A stretch of DNA of 64,000 nucleotides, taken from positions 434,001 to 498,000 of the forward strand of contig NZ_JALKFS010000005.1 of assembly GCF_023051145.1 (NCBI RefSeq). Direction: 5' to 3'. Made by a program: the position numbers and the translations under genes. The notes under the pieces are model-generated. The model saw only the letters and a program-made list of their open reading frames with translations, was not told where the DNA came from and ran no database searches. Positions 57,267 through 64,000 of this stretch are shown piece after piece. Every line of letters begins with the position of its first letter. Within the stretch, counting starts at the first letter, position 1. The DNA is from Williamsia sp. DF01-3. Lineage in GTDB: Bacteria > Actinomycetota > Actinomycetes > Mycobacteriales > Mycobacteriaceae.

Positions 57267-58217
57267 ATGCGGGTGGGCACTGTTCTTGGTTGGCGGCGAC
57301 AGCGTGGACGCCGTACACGCGCGATGACGAGTGTGTTGGCAGCAGCTGTGGTGACGGTCGGGGCATTGAGTGCGGTGTCGGCACCCACCGCATCGGCTGA
57401 TCCCGCGAGCTGTCCAGAGCTCTACGTGTTGGCCATTCCCGGAACCTGGGAGAAGTCGGCCGACGCCCAGATCCGCGGAATGCTCGCCTACCCCACGACT
57501 GGCCTCGGCGGCGAGACCCAGACTCAGCTGGTCGGGTACAACGCCACCGCCTTCCCCTGGGAGAACGGTGGTGCCGTCTACGGCGAGTCGAAAGCGCAGG
57601 CCGTGGCCAACGCCGAAGGCCTGGCCATCACGATGACCAAACGGTGCCCGGGTACGAAGATCGCACTGATCGGCTACAGCCAGGGTGCTGACGCAGCCGG
57701 CGACCTCGCCGCTGACATCGGGACCGGGCGGGGAGCCATCGCGCCCGCCAAGTTCGCCGGCGCGGTGCTGATCTCCGACCCGCGCCGCTCGAAGCAGGAT
57801 GCGCTCATCGGACCGGCGCTGTCGGGCGAGGGCAACGGCGGACCACGTCAGGGCGGGTTCGGATGGGTGAAGAACCGCACCTTTACCATCTGCGATCCGG
57901 GCGACCAGTACTGCAACATCCCCCGGGACTACTACGTCTCCCGCGTGGTCGGGTACCTGGCCGAGAACAGTAACCCCAATCCCGACATGTTCGCCCAGTA
58001 CCAGGCCGAGGCCGCTGCGATCTTCAGCGAACTGGTCACCCGCGGCGGACCCGGTGCCGTACTGAACGAACTCAGCAACGAAAAGGCCCGTTCGCAGATC
58101 ATCGCGTTCAATCGCTTCATCGAATCGGGCTCGCACACCAACTACGGCAACTTCCAGGTGCAGCCAGGCGTCACCGCGCTGCAGTGGGCCCAGAACTACC
58201 TGGCAGGCCTGGCCTGA
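57267..58217 (+). CDS. Cutinase-like secreted serine esterase
   Basis: 316 residues from an ATG behind GGAGG. N-terminal signal with twin-Arg-rich head (WRRQRGRRTR), hydrophobic helix, and cleavage likely after residue 44 (TASA-DPAS). Cutinase fold: YVLAIPGTWEKSADAQIRG, nucleophile GYSQGADAAGD with S138, DPGDQYCNIPRDYY (Asp), and a late His in SGSHTNYG. Cys residues suit a secreted, disulphide-bonded protein. Members act on polyesters, lipids or cell-envelope esters. Not in the gltBD transcript for certain (100 bp gap with its own dyad). Confidence 0.87.
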   Translation: MRVGTVLGWRRQRGRRTRAMTSVLAAAVVTVGALSAVSAPTASADPASCPELYVLAIPGTWEKSADAQIRGMLAYPTTGLGGETQTQLVGYNATAFPWENGGAVYGESKAQAVANAEGLAITMTKRCPGTKIALIGYSQGADAAGDLAADIGTGRGAIAPAKFAGAVLISDPRRSKQDALIGPALSGEGNGGPRQGGFGWVKNRTFTICDPGDQYCNIPRDYYVSRVVGYLAENSNPNPDMFAQYQAEAAAIFSELVTRGGPGAVLNELSNEKARSQIIAFNRFIESGSHTNYGNFQVQPGVTALQWAQNYLAGLA

Positions 58218-58218
58218 C

Positions 58219-58291
58219 GTACTTCCTCCGGTTTCGACCACTTCCTCCGGTTGCAACAGGAGGGTCTGACTGGAGTCGGAGGGTTTGGCGA
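58219..58291. repeat. 73-nt repeat unit, copy 1
   Basis: Begins GTACTTCCTCCGG and ends GAGGGTTTGGCGA; inside, ACTTCCTCCGGTT occurs twice, 19 bp apart. A closely similar second copy starts 81 bp later. Lies 1 bp after the cutinase stop, in a convergent intergenic region. Possibly a small dispersed element or a terminator. Confidence 0.8.
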
Positions 58292-58299
58292 GGGGCGGT

Positions 58300-58372
58300 G
58301 TACTTCCTCCGGTTTCGGCCACTTCCTCCGGTTGCAGTCGGAGGAACTCACCGGAATCGGAGGGTTTGGCGA
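58300..58372. repeat. 73-nt repeat unit, copy 2
   Basis: Second copy of the element, about 80% identical, offset 81 bp from the first and separated by 8 bp of GGGGCGGT type. Period 81 keeps frame on both strands, so false peptide repeats appear. No gene is evident within it. Confidence 0.8.
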
Positions 58373-58630
58373 CATCTCCGCCCCCGCCGTGTTACCCCTG
58401 GGGAAGATGTGACTCGCCCGCGTGGCAACCCGAATTCGGACATCTCTGGGCGTAGCGTGACGTTCACCACATTGTGGCAGCAACAACCCTGGTGAGGCCT
58501 GTGCAGAGGTAACGACGCGGCGGGCCATCACGACACACAACGCGAAGGTACGGATGTCCAAGGGTTTCGGCTCTGGACGATCGCGGTACCCAGAAAGTTA
58601 TCCGCTGCACCAAACAGGACGTGATCAGTC

Positions 58631-58798
58631 GTGAAACTGGCGAAGTCGCACAACAGCCGCCGCACCCCATTACTCGGACGACACCCGCACATCTTCGGTT
58701 CGGATGGGCTGATCGCGCATCGACGACTCGCCCGGATGCTGCCCGAAGAAGGCGAACGACTGGTGACGGTCGCCGACCTGCGGAACTTCAACCTCTGA
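58631..58798 (+). CDS. Possible small protein (55 residues), weak
   Basis: GTG at 58631 to a stop at 58796-58798. The peptide (starting VKLAKSHNSRRTPLLGRHPH) looks somewhat protein-like, with LIAHRRLARMLPEEGERLVT, but it matches no family I know, and the ribosome site is weak (AGGA is 14 bp away). It might be a remnant of a longer gene. The rest of 58373-58630 seems empty. Confidence 0.3.
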   Translation: MKLAKSHNSRRTPLLGRHPHIFGSDGLIAHRRLARMLPEEGERLVTVADLRNFNL

Positions 58799-58815
58799 TC
58801 GCTCCCGGCTGGGGA

Positions 58816-59694
58816 CTACCTGCCGGCGATCGCGCGTGCGGCAAAATCCTCGATCAGCCCGGCAGCGACATCGGGCTGCTGGACGATGAAGAAGTGGCGC
58901 GCGGGAACGACGGGCGTGTAGTCGGCGCCGAGGAATCGGGCGTACCGGGCCTGCTTCCAGTTCCAGAACAGTCGGACCGGTGTACGCCGCCCGGGCAGGG
59001 CAGAGACAACCAGAGTCGGCGCCGGGAGGGGCATGGTACGTCGCATGGCCACCAGCTCTGAGTTGAGAACTCCGAATGCGGCCTGCTCGACGAGAAGTGC
59101 TCGTGGATAACGATTTCCACCCAGCACCTCCGCTATCCAGTGGCGCTGCTCTGCTGTGTACCCACCCGGTGGCCCGGGCGACGTCGCGATCGCATGGCCG
59201 CGGATGCCGGCCGACCGGGGAAGCCGCAGAGCCTTGATGAGGTGTGCGGTGAGGTGCGCCAACCGGTTGCTGAGGCCTGGCGGCACCATCTGCAGCGGCA
59301 GCATCACGTAGGAGCCGTCGAGCATGATGGCTGCGGCCACCCGCTCCGGACGGCCGCGGGCGAATCCCTCCGCGTAGAGCGACGCCAGCGAATGCCCCGC
59401 GACCACAACGGGTTCGGTGACCCCGAGCGCGTCCAGCAGCTCGTCTATCCGCCGGTTCTCGTCGTCGATCGACGGGATCTGGCCGGGAGGGAGTGGATCG
59501 GACAAGCCGTAGCCGGGCCGGTCGTATCGGATCACCGTCCACCGGTCGCGGAGCAGTTCGGCCAGGTGGTCGAAGTCGAACCAGTTGCCGCCGAGAGCGG
59601 CCAGGAGAAGCAGTGGTGGACCCTGGCCCTCCACGACCACATGGGTGCGCAGGCCGCAGATGTTGAAGAACGCGCCGGGCGGCTGCAGCTGCAT
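58816..59694 (-). CDS. Alpha/beta hydrolase
   Basis: 292 residues. Alpha/beta hydrolase with nucleophile GHSLAS (S102), oxyanion-loop segment LLLLAALGGNWFDFDHLA, YDRPGYGLSDP, and a C-terminal His near residue 267 (VPARHFFIVQQP). Cytosolic. Reminiscent of haloalkane-dehalogenase/epoxide-hydrolase-like esterases; the catalytic Asp cannot be placed with certainty. Convergent with the cutinase side, 50 bp from the amidotransferase gene. Confidence 0.85.
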   Translation of the reverse strand: MQLQPPGAFFNICGLRTHVVVEGQGPPLLLLAALGGNWFDFDHLAELLRDRWTVIRYDRPGYGLSDPLPPGQIPSIDDENRRIDELLDALGVTEPVVVAGHSLASLYAEGFARGRPERVAAAIMLDGSYVMLPLQMVPPGLSNRLAHLTAHLIKALRLPRSAGIRGHAIATSPGPPGGYTAEQRHWIAEVLGGNRYPRALLVEQAAFGVLNSELVAMRRTMPLPAPTLVVSALPGRRTPVRLFWNWKQARYARFLGADYTPVVPARHFFIVQQPDVAAGLIEDFAARAIAGR

Positions 59695-59744
59695 CGAGCC
59701 ATTCTATGCCGGGCTCACCACTTGGCACTGCCGGCGGACACTGG

Positions 59745-60578
59745 TCAGGTGGGTGGCTGCGGCCGAAACGGTCGTTGTTCGTCCGGACCTTTCTGCACGA
59801 TGAGAGCGCTGGACGGCGGCACCTCGTGCCACAGCCCGGGAAGCGTGACCAGCGGTTCGGACACCACCACGCGGGCTTCTTCGGAGAAGTGCGCAAGTCG
59901 TTCGTTCTCCGGATACAGCTTGCGGACCGACTCGACGTCGCCGCTGACGTACAACGTGTTGACCACCGGGCCGCTCGCGTAGCGAACAGCGTAGAGCCGC
60001 TCACCGTCGGTGAGCCCGATCGTCATCTGGACAGGCTCGGATATGTCCTGCGATGCCGCCAACGCTTCGATGTGACCGGCCATCCGCTCCAGACCGCCGA
60101 GTGGATCGTCCTCCAGCCCGAAGGTCAGCGCGAGGTAGAACATCACCTCCGAATCCGTCGATCCTCCGATGCTCTCGAACAGGTCCGGTCGCACGGCGAG
60201 GATGAGGTCGCGTCGGAGACGTCGGAAGTCGGCGATGAAGCCGTTGTGCACGAACATCCACCGTCCATACCGAAATGGATGGCAATTCGTTTGTTGCACT
60301 GGGGTACCGGTGGCCGCCCGCACATGTGCAACGAACAACGACGATCGCACCGTCGCCGACAGCTCGCGAAGGTTTTCGTCACCCCACGCGGGGGCGGCGC
60401 TACGGAACAGCGTGGGACGGCCCGCCTCGCTGTACCAGCCCAGTCCGTGACCGTCGGCGTTTGCGGTGGGAACATCGGGCGCAGCAAGGCGACTCTGCTG
60501 GATCAGCGAGTGCTCGGGGTCGTAGAGAAGTTCCTGGGGGTTGATCGGATTCCCGTAGTAGCCGAGCCAGCGACACAT
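59745..60578 (-). CDS. Class II glutamine amidotransferase (EgtC-like)
   Basis: 277 residues. N-terminal nucleophile Cys at position 2 (MCRWLGYYGN), the glutaminase motif SLFVAHVRAATGTPVQQTNC, and WMFVHNGFIADF. The overall pattern resembles EgtC of ergothioneine biosynthesis or YafJ-like proteins. No egtABDE genes are in the window, so ergothioneine is not supported by context. It is more likely a stand-alone amidotransferase/hydrolase that cleaves gamma-glutamyl bonds. Confidence 0.85.
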   Translation of the reverse strand: MCRWLGYYGNPINPQELLYDPEHSLIQQSRLAAPDVPTANADGHGLGWYSEAGRPTLFRSAAPAWGDENLRELSATVRSSLFVAHVRAATGTPVQQTNCHPFRYGRWMFVHNGFIADFRRLRRDLILAVRPDLFESIGGSTDSEVMFYLALTFGLEDDPLGGLERMAGHIEALAASQDISEPVQMTIGLTDGERLYAVRYASGPVVNTLYVSGDVESVRKLYPENERLAHFSEEARVVVSEPLVTLPGLWHEVPPSSALIVQKGPDEQRPFRPQPPT

Positions 60579-60619
60579 GGGTCATCTCGTTCTCTGAGCG
60601 CCGGAGATGGGTGCGGCGG

Positions 60620-61378
60620 TCAGGGCGTTCGCTGTTCGCGACCGCCGACGAGATCACGCATCCGGTCACGACGACCGACGTACAGCTCGAACCGGCGCTC
60701 GGCGCGCTCGAGCTTGCGTTCAGAGTAGAACCTGCGCGCCCAGTACGAGGTCGGATGGGCCAGCCGCAATGCGCCGATCAACCCGAGTAGCGGCACCGGC
60801 AGCCCGATCAGTCCTGTCGCGAGCTTGCCCTTGAGCAGACAGATGACCGAGTAGGCGACGTGCACGAGCACGATCAACGCTGTGATGGCCACGCTGGTGC
60901 TGGACGGATTGCCCTCGTCGATTCCGCCGAGGGGAGTGGTGCCGACCAGCATCGCAACACCGAACACCGTCGCGATCATCACCGCGTCGATCGACTTGCG
61001 CCCTTCTTCAGACCAGTACACGTCTTCCAGATGCAGCCATAGCGCGAACTCGTCGAGCGCGAGGGCGGCGCCGATCCCGAACGCCGCGGCCAACACCTCG
61101 CGCCACGGCGGGTCGGGTTGGAACCGGAACTCGAGCAGCCCGGTGGTGAGGATCAGCAAGATGCCCCACACCTGGTGGTGGATGTGTACTCCACCGATGT
61201 AGATGTCGTTGACTGGTCCGCCTGACGCGGCCTCAGCATCGTTCGGCGTGTTCTCACTCCGAGCCCGGATGGATCGGGTGATCCAACGCGTGATGCCGTA
61301 GGTCACGATGAAACCGACCAGGGCGAACACGGCCGCAGACCGGCCTGTCTCGACCACGTGGGTCATGTACCAGTTCAA
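60620..61378 (-). CDS. Integral membrane protein linked to lysX
   Basis: 252 residues with six or so helices and a HIHHQVWGILLILTTGLLEF segment with several His. GIGAALALDEFALWLHLEDV carries acidic residues within the membrane. A basic C-terminal tail (RKLERAERRFELYVGRRDRM) faces the cytosol. It starts 19 bp after the end of lysX and is almost surely co-transcribed. Perhaps helps to handle lysyl-phosphatidylglycerol. Unknown family to me. Confidence 0.75.
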   Translation of the reverse strand: MNWYMTHVVETGRSAAVFALVGFIVTYGITRWITRSIRARSENTPNDAEAASGGPVNDIYIGGVHIHHQVWGILLILTTGLLEFRFQPDPPWREVLAAAFGIGAALALDEFALWLHLEDVYWSEEGRKSIDAVMIATVFGVAMLVGTTPLGGIDEGNPSSTSVAITALIVLVHVAYSVICLLKGKLATGLIGLPVPLLGLIGALRLAHPTSYWARRFYSERKLERAERRFELYVGRRDRMRDLVGGREQRTP

Positions 61379-61397
61379 GCGTCAACCTTCAGAGCGG

Positions 61398-64000
61398 TCA
61401 CTTCGGCTTCGCGAGTGGGAACGCGAGCGTCTCCCGGATCGACTGTCCGGTGAGCAACATGACGATGCGGTCCACTCCGATGCCGAGCCCGCCGGTGGGG
61501 AACATGCCGTGCTCGAGGGCCTGCAGGAAGTCCTCGTCGAGTTCCATCGCCTCCGGGTCGCCGCCCGCGGCGAGCAACGACTGTTCGGTGAGCCGCCGGC
61601 GCTGCTCCACCGGGTCGGTCAATTCGGTGTAGGCCGTACCCAATTCGACACCCCACGCGACCAGATCCCAGCGTTCGGTGACACCGGGGATGGTGCGGTG
61701 CTGACGCGTCAGCGGCGACACCGACGTCGGGAAGTCCTTGTAGAACGTCGGGAACGTGGTCTGGTCTTCCACCAGGTGCTCGTACATCTCCAACGCGACC
61801 TGCCCGGCATCCCAGTCGTTGCGGTAGGGGATCTCGTGCTTGTCGCACAATTCCTTGAGGTACTCCACCTCCGAGTACGGGGTGACCTCTTCGCCGATCG
61901 CCTCCGACACCGCGCCGTGCAGTGTCTTCACCGGCCACTCACCGGAGATGTCGACCTTCTCGATCTCCCCGTCCTTGCCCTCGATGTAGACCACCTGCTC
62001 GCCGTGCGCGGCGACCGCGGCGTTCTGGATCATCTCGCGGGTGAGGTGCAGCATGCGGTCGTAGTCGCTGTGCGCCTCATACGCTTCCAGGCTGGTGAAC
62101 TCCGGGTTGTGCTTGAAGTCCACACCTTCGTTGCGGAAGTTGCGGCCCATCTCGAACACGCGCTCCATGCCGCCGACACACAGCCGTTTGAGGTAGAGCT
62201 CGGGAGCGATCCGCAGATACAGGTCGAGGTCGTAGGCATTGATGTGTGTGCGGAACGGGGCCGCGTTCGCGCCGCCGTGGATCTGCTGCAGGATCGGCGT
62301 CTCCACCTCGAGGTAGTCGCGGCCGGAGAGGTGGTCGCGCATCGACTTCACGATGGCGCTGTGCACTCTCATGAGTTCGCGGGCTCGGGGATTGATGGTC
62401 AGGTCCACGTACCGCTGACGCACTCGCGCCTCGGGGTCGGTGAGCCCACTCCACTTGTCCGGCAACGGGTGCAGACACTTGCCGAGCATCCGCCAGTCCT
62501 TGGCCAGCAGCGACAACTCGCCCTTGCGGCTGCGCCCCACCACTCCGCTGACCTCGATGAGGTCGCCGAGGTCGACGGTGCCTGCCAGGTCAAGGGTTTC
62601 CGGCTTCAGCGCGCTCGCATCCACGAGTACCTGCACGTCCCCGCTCCAGTCGCGCACATCGCAGAACACGACCTTGCCGAAGTCACGCATGCGGATGACG
62701 CGGCCCGCCACCCGGGCGGTGGTCCCTTCAGGCGCGCTGACGGCCTGCGCGATGGTGTGGGTGGGCGGATAGGCAGGCGGATAGGGATCGACGCCGGCCG
62801 CGGTCAGCTGCTCCAGTTTGGCCAGACGGACGCGGACCTGCTCGGGACGCCGCGGTCCGCGATGCTCGGCCTTTTCCTCGCTGGCGATCTCCGCGGCGAT
62901 CGCGTCGATGTCGACACCCGGCGGCACCGAGGAGGCATCGCCGGTGAAGTCGTTGCCCTGCCCGAACTTCGGCAGCTTCACAAATCCCTCGTTGACCACG
63001 GCGGCCAGGCCGACCCGCGGAATCGTGCGGCCGTCCTCGAAACACAGGAACCGGGGAACCCACTCGGGGTGGTATTTGGCGTTCGACTTGTACAGCGATT
63101 CCATCTGCACGAACTTCGACGCGAAGGTGAGGGCGCCGTACATCGCCCGCATGATCGGGCCTGCGCCGATCTGGCCGCCTTCTTCGAACACCACACGGAA
63201 GGCTGCGAAGTTCATCGAGATGTCGAGGATGCCGAAGGCCTCGGCGTTCTCGGCGAACTCGGTCACCATCGTCTCGACCAGTCCGTTGATCGAGTCCCGG
63301 TCGCGGCGCATCACATCGAGGGATGCGCCGGTCTGGCCCCAAGGGACAAACGAGAGCATGCCGACGACCTTCTCGTTCGCGGTGCCCGCGTCCTGCACGG
63401 CTTCCACGAGGATGGACCGTCCGTCCGCGGGGTCACCCAGACGTCCCAGAGCCATCGAGAAGCCACGTTCTTGGTCGGTGTCGCGCCATTCGTCGGCGCG
63501 CGCGATCACCGCGGCCATCTGTTCGGGGGACAGATCCTCGTGGCGGGCGATACGCACGGTGATGCCGGCGCGCTTGGTGCGGGCCACCGACTGCCGGACG
63601 GCCTTCATCTCCGGCCCGTTGAGGTTGTAACCGCGGGTGTGGACGATCGCCTCGTCGCCGATGTTGAGTGTGGTGAATCCGGCAGCGTCCCACGCTTCCG
63701 CGCCGGTGGCACTCACGCCGATGGCGCCCGGATGCCAGCCGTACCGGTCGCAGATCTTGAGGAACTCCGCGATCGCGTCGGGCCAGTAGCGCTTGTCGCC
63801 CACGGGGTCTCCACCGGCCATCGCGGTGCCGACCTCAACCCGGTAGGTGATCGCGGCCATGCCGTTGGGAGCGAAGACAACCGCTTTGTCGTGGCGGGTG
63901 GAGAAATACGCAAGTGAGTCGTCGCCGCTGAAGCCATCGATGAGCAGCCGCAGCAACCTCTCGTCGGTCGCGGTCATCGAGTTGTTCGACCGCTGCGAAC
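61398..64000 (-). CDS. lysX: Bifunctional lysyl-phosphatidylglycerol synthetase/lysine-tRNA ligase LysX (5' part beyond window)
   Basis: The C-terminal 867 residues of the protein are visible; the frame stays open to the last base, so the 5' end (the expected multi-helix membrane domain) is outside the window. Order seen: MprF-type DUF2156 aminoacyl transferase domain ([20 protein letters not shown] to [20 protein letters not shown]), an OB-fold, then class II lysyl-tRNA synthetase with motif 2 [15 protein letters not shown] and motif 3 [14 protein letters not shown]. LysX of M. tuberculosis has this layout and makes lysyl-PG, which gives resistance to cationic peptides. The ATG at 63975-63977 is internal. 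Confidence 0.93.
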   Translation of the reverse strand, partial: SQRSNNSMTATDERLLRLLIDGFSGDDSLAYFSTRHDKAVVFAPNGMAAITYRVEVGTAMAGGDPVGDKRYWPDAIAEFLKICDRYGWHPGAIGVSATGAEAWDAAGFTTLNIGDEAIVHTRGYNLNGPEMKAVRQSVARTKRAGITVRIARHEDLSPEQMAAVIARADEWRDTDQERGFSMALGRLGDPADGRSILVEAVQDAGTANEKVVGMLSFVPWGQTGASLDVMRRDRDSINGLVETMVTEFAENAEAFGILDISMNFAAFRVVFEEGGQIGAGPIMRAMYGALTFASKFVQMESLYKSNAKYHPEWVPRFLCFEDGRTIPRVGLAAVVNEGFVKLPKFGQGNDFTGDASSVPPGVDIDAIAAEIASEEKAEHRGPRRPEQVRVRLAKLEQLTAAGVDPYPPAYPPTHTIAQAVSAPEGTTARVAGRVIRMRDFGKVVFCDVRDWSGDVQVLVDASALKPETLDLAGTVDLGDLIEVSGVVGRSRKGELSLLAKDWRMLGKCLHPLPDKWSGLTDPEARVRQRYVDLTINPRARELMRVHSAIVKSMRDHLSGRDYLEVETPILQQIHGGANAAPFRTHINAYDLDLYLRIAPELYLKRLCVGGMERVFEMGRNFRNEGVDFKHNPEFTSLEAYEAHSDYDRMLHLTREMIQNAAVAAHGEQVVYIEGKDGEIEKVDISGEWPVKTLHGAVSEAIGEEVTPYSEVEYLKELCDKHEIPYRNDWDAGQVALEMYEHLVEDQTTFPTFYKDFPTSVSPLTRQHRTIPGVTERWDLVAWGVELGTAYTELTDPVEQRRRLTEQSLLAAGGDPEAMELDEDFLQALEHGMFPTGGLGIGVDRIVMLLTGQSIRETLAFPLAKPK

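Noticed and set aside
58184-58495. A protein with 27-residue repeats across the 73-nt element
   Set aside because: The 81-bp period keeps every frame in step on both strands, so peptide repeats arise automatically; the frame starts inside the cutinase gene and has no ribosome site.
59745-60578. Ergothioneine biosynthesis gene egtC
   Set aside because: The family is right but no egtA, egtB, egtD or egtE is nearby, so only a general amidotransferase call is justified.
61308-63917. An 869-residue open frame on the plus strand opposite lysX
   Set aside because: Antisense shadow of lysX with the same kind of biased composition and no recognisable domain.

Overview
The window is high-GC DNA from a mycolic-acid-type actinomycete (Mycobacteriales). 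Gordonia is my best guess, with Rhodococcus or Mycobacterium relatives possible. The supporting genes are an Lsr2 nucleoid protein, a LysX-type fusion of lysyl-phosphatidylglycerol synthase and lysyl-tRNA synthetase, an MmpL-type RND transporter, a cutinase-like secreted hydrolase, an Rv3651-like protein, an F420/deazaflavin-type reductase and an F420-type LLM oxidoreductase. GTG and TTG starts are common. I see no tRNA, rRNA, CRISPR array, insertion sequence or phage genes. Most of the window looks chromosomal.

Layout. 0.1-8.3 kb: small enzymes, a DesK/LiaS-like two-component system divergent from an MmpL transporter, a GAF-type regulator and a small secreted protein. 8.3-12.7 kb: an Lsr2 paralogue in a somewhat AT-richer patch, then an Rv3651-like protein divergent from a triple-PAS diguanylate cyclase. 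12.7-25.1 kb: lipid/steroid-type dehydrogenases, a frameshifted PLDc_N membrane gene, hydrolases, a DJ-1/PfpI protein, an acyl-CoA synthetase, a 14-TM drug exporter, a UbiA prenyltransferase and a phosphodiesterase. 25.1-28.9 kb: a TetR/LLM operon divergent from an aldehyde dehydrogenase-DUF779 operon, with a clear operator between them. 29-36.7 kb: stress-type DUF2382 protein, amidohydrolase, glucose-6-phosphate dehydrogenase and a divergent MFS/LysR pair.

37-45.4 kb is the most interesting part. It holds a LacI-type regulator, a SsuABC/THI5-type ABC importer and a tightly coupled four-gene operon: Gfo/Idh/MocA dehydrogenase, DUF993 aldolase-like protein, sugar-phosphate isomerase/epimerase-like protein and glycerate kinase. 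Two nearly identical LacI-type operators sit just downstream of the -10 elements of the two catabolic promoters. This ties the cluster into one regulon for an unidentified substrate that probably ends in phosphoglycerate. I know of no characterised pathway with this exact combination.

45.5-50.8 kb: an orphan FetB-like permease divergent from a DrrAB-type exporter, a small monooxygenase, a PaaI-like thioesterase with an apparent 3' frameshift, and a DesKR-type two-component system. 51.1-57.2 kb: gltBD, glutamate synthase. 57.2-64 kb: a cutinase-like protein, a duplicated 73-nt repeat, an alpha/beta hydrolase, a class II amidotransferase, a membrane protein and the 3' part of lysX, which runs off the window. 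Two genes (14.96 kb and 49.02 kb) each look one base short in a G/C homopolymer, which could be assembly error or real frameshifts.
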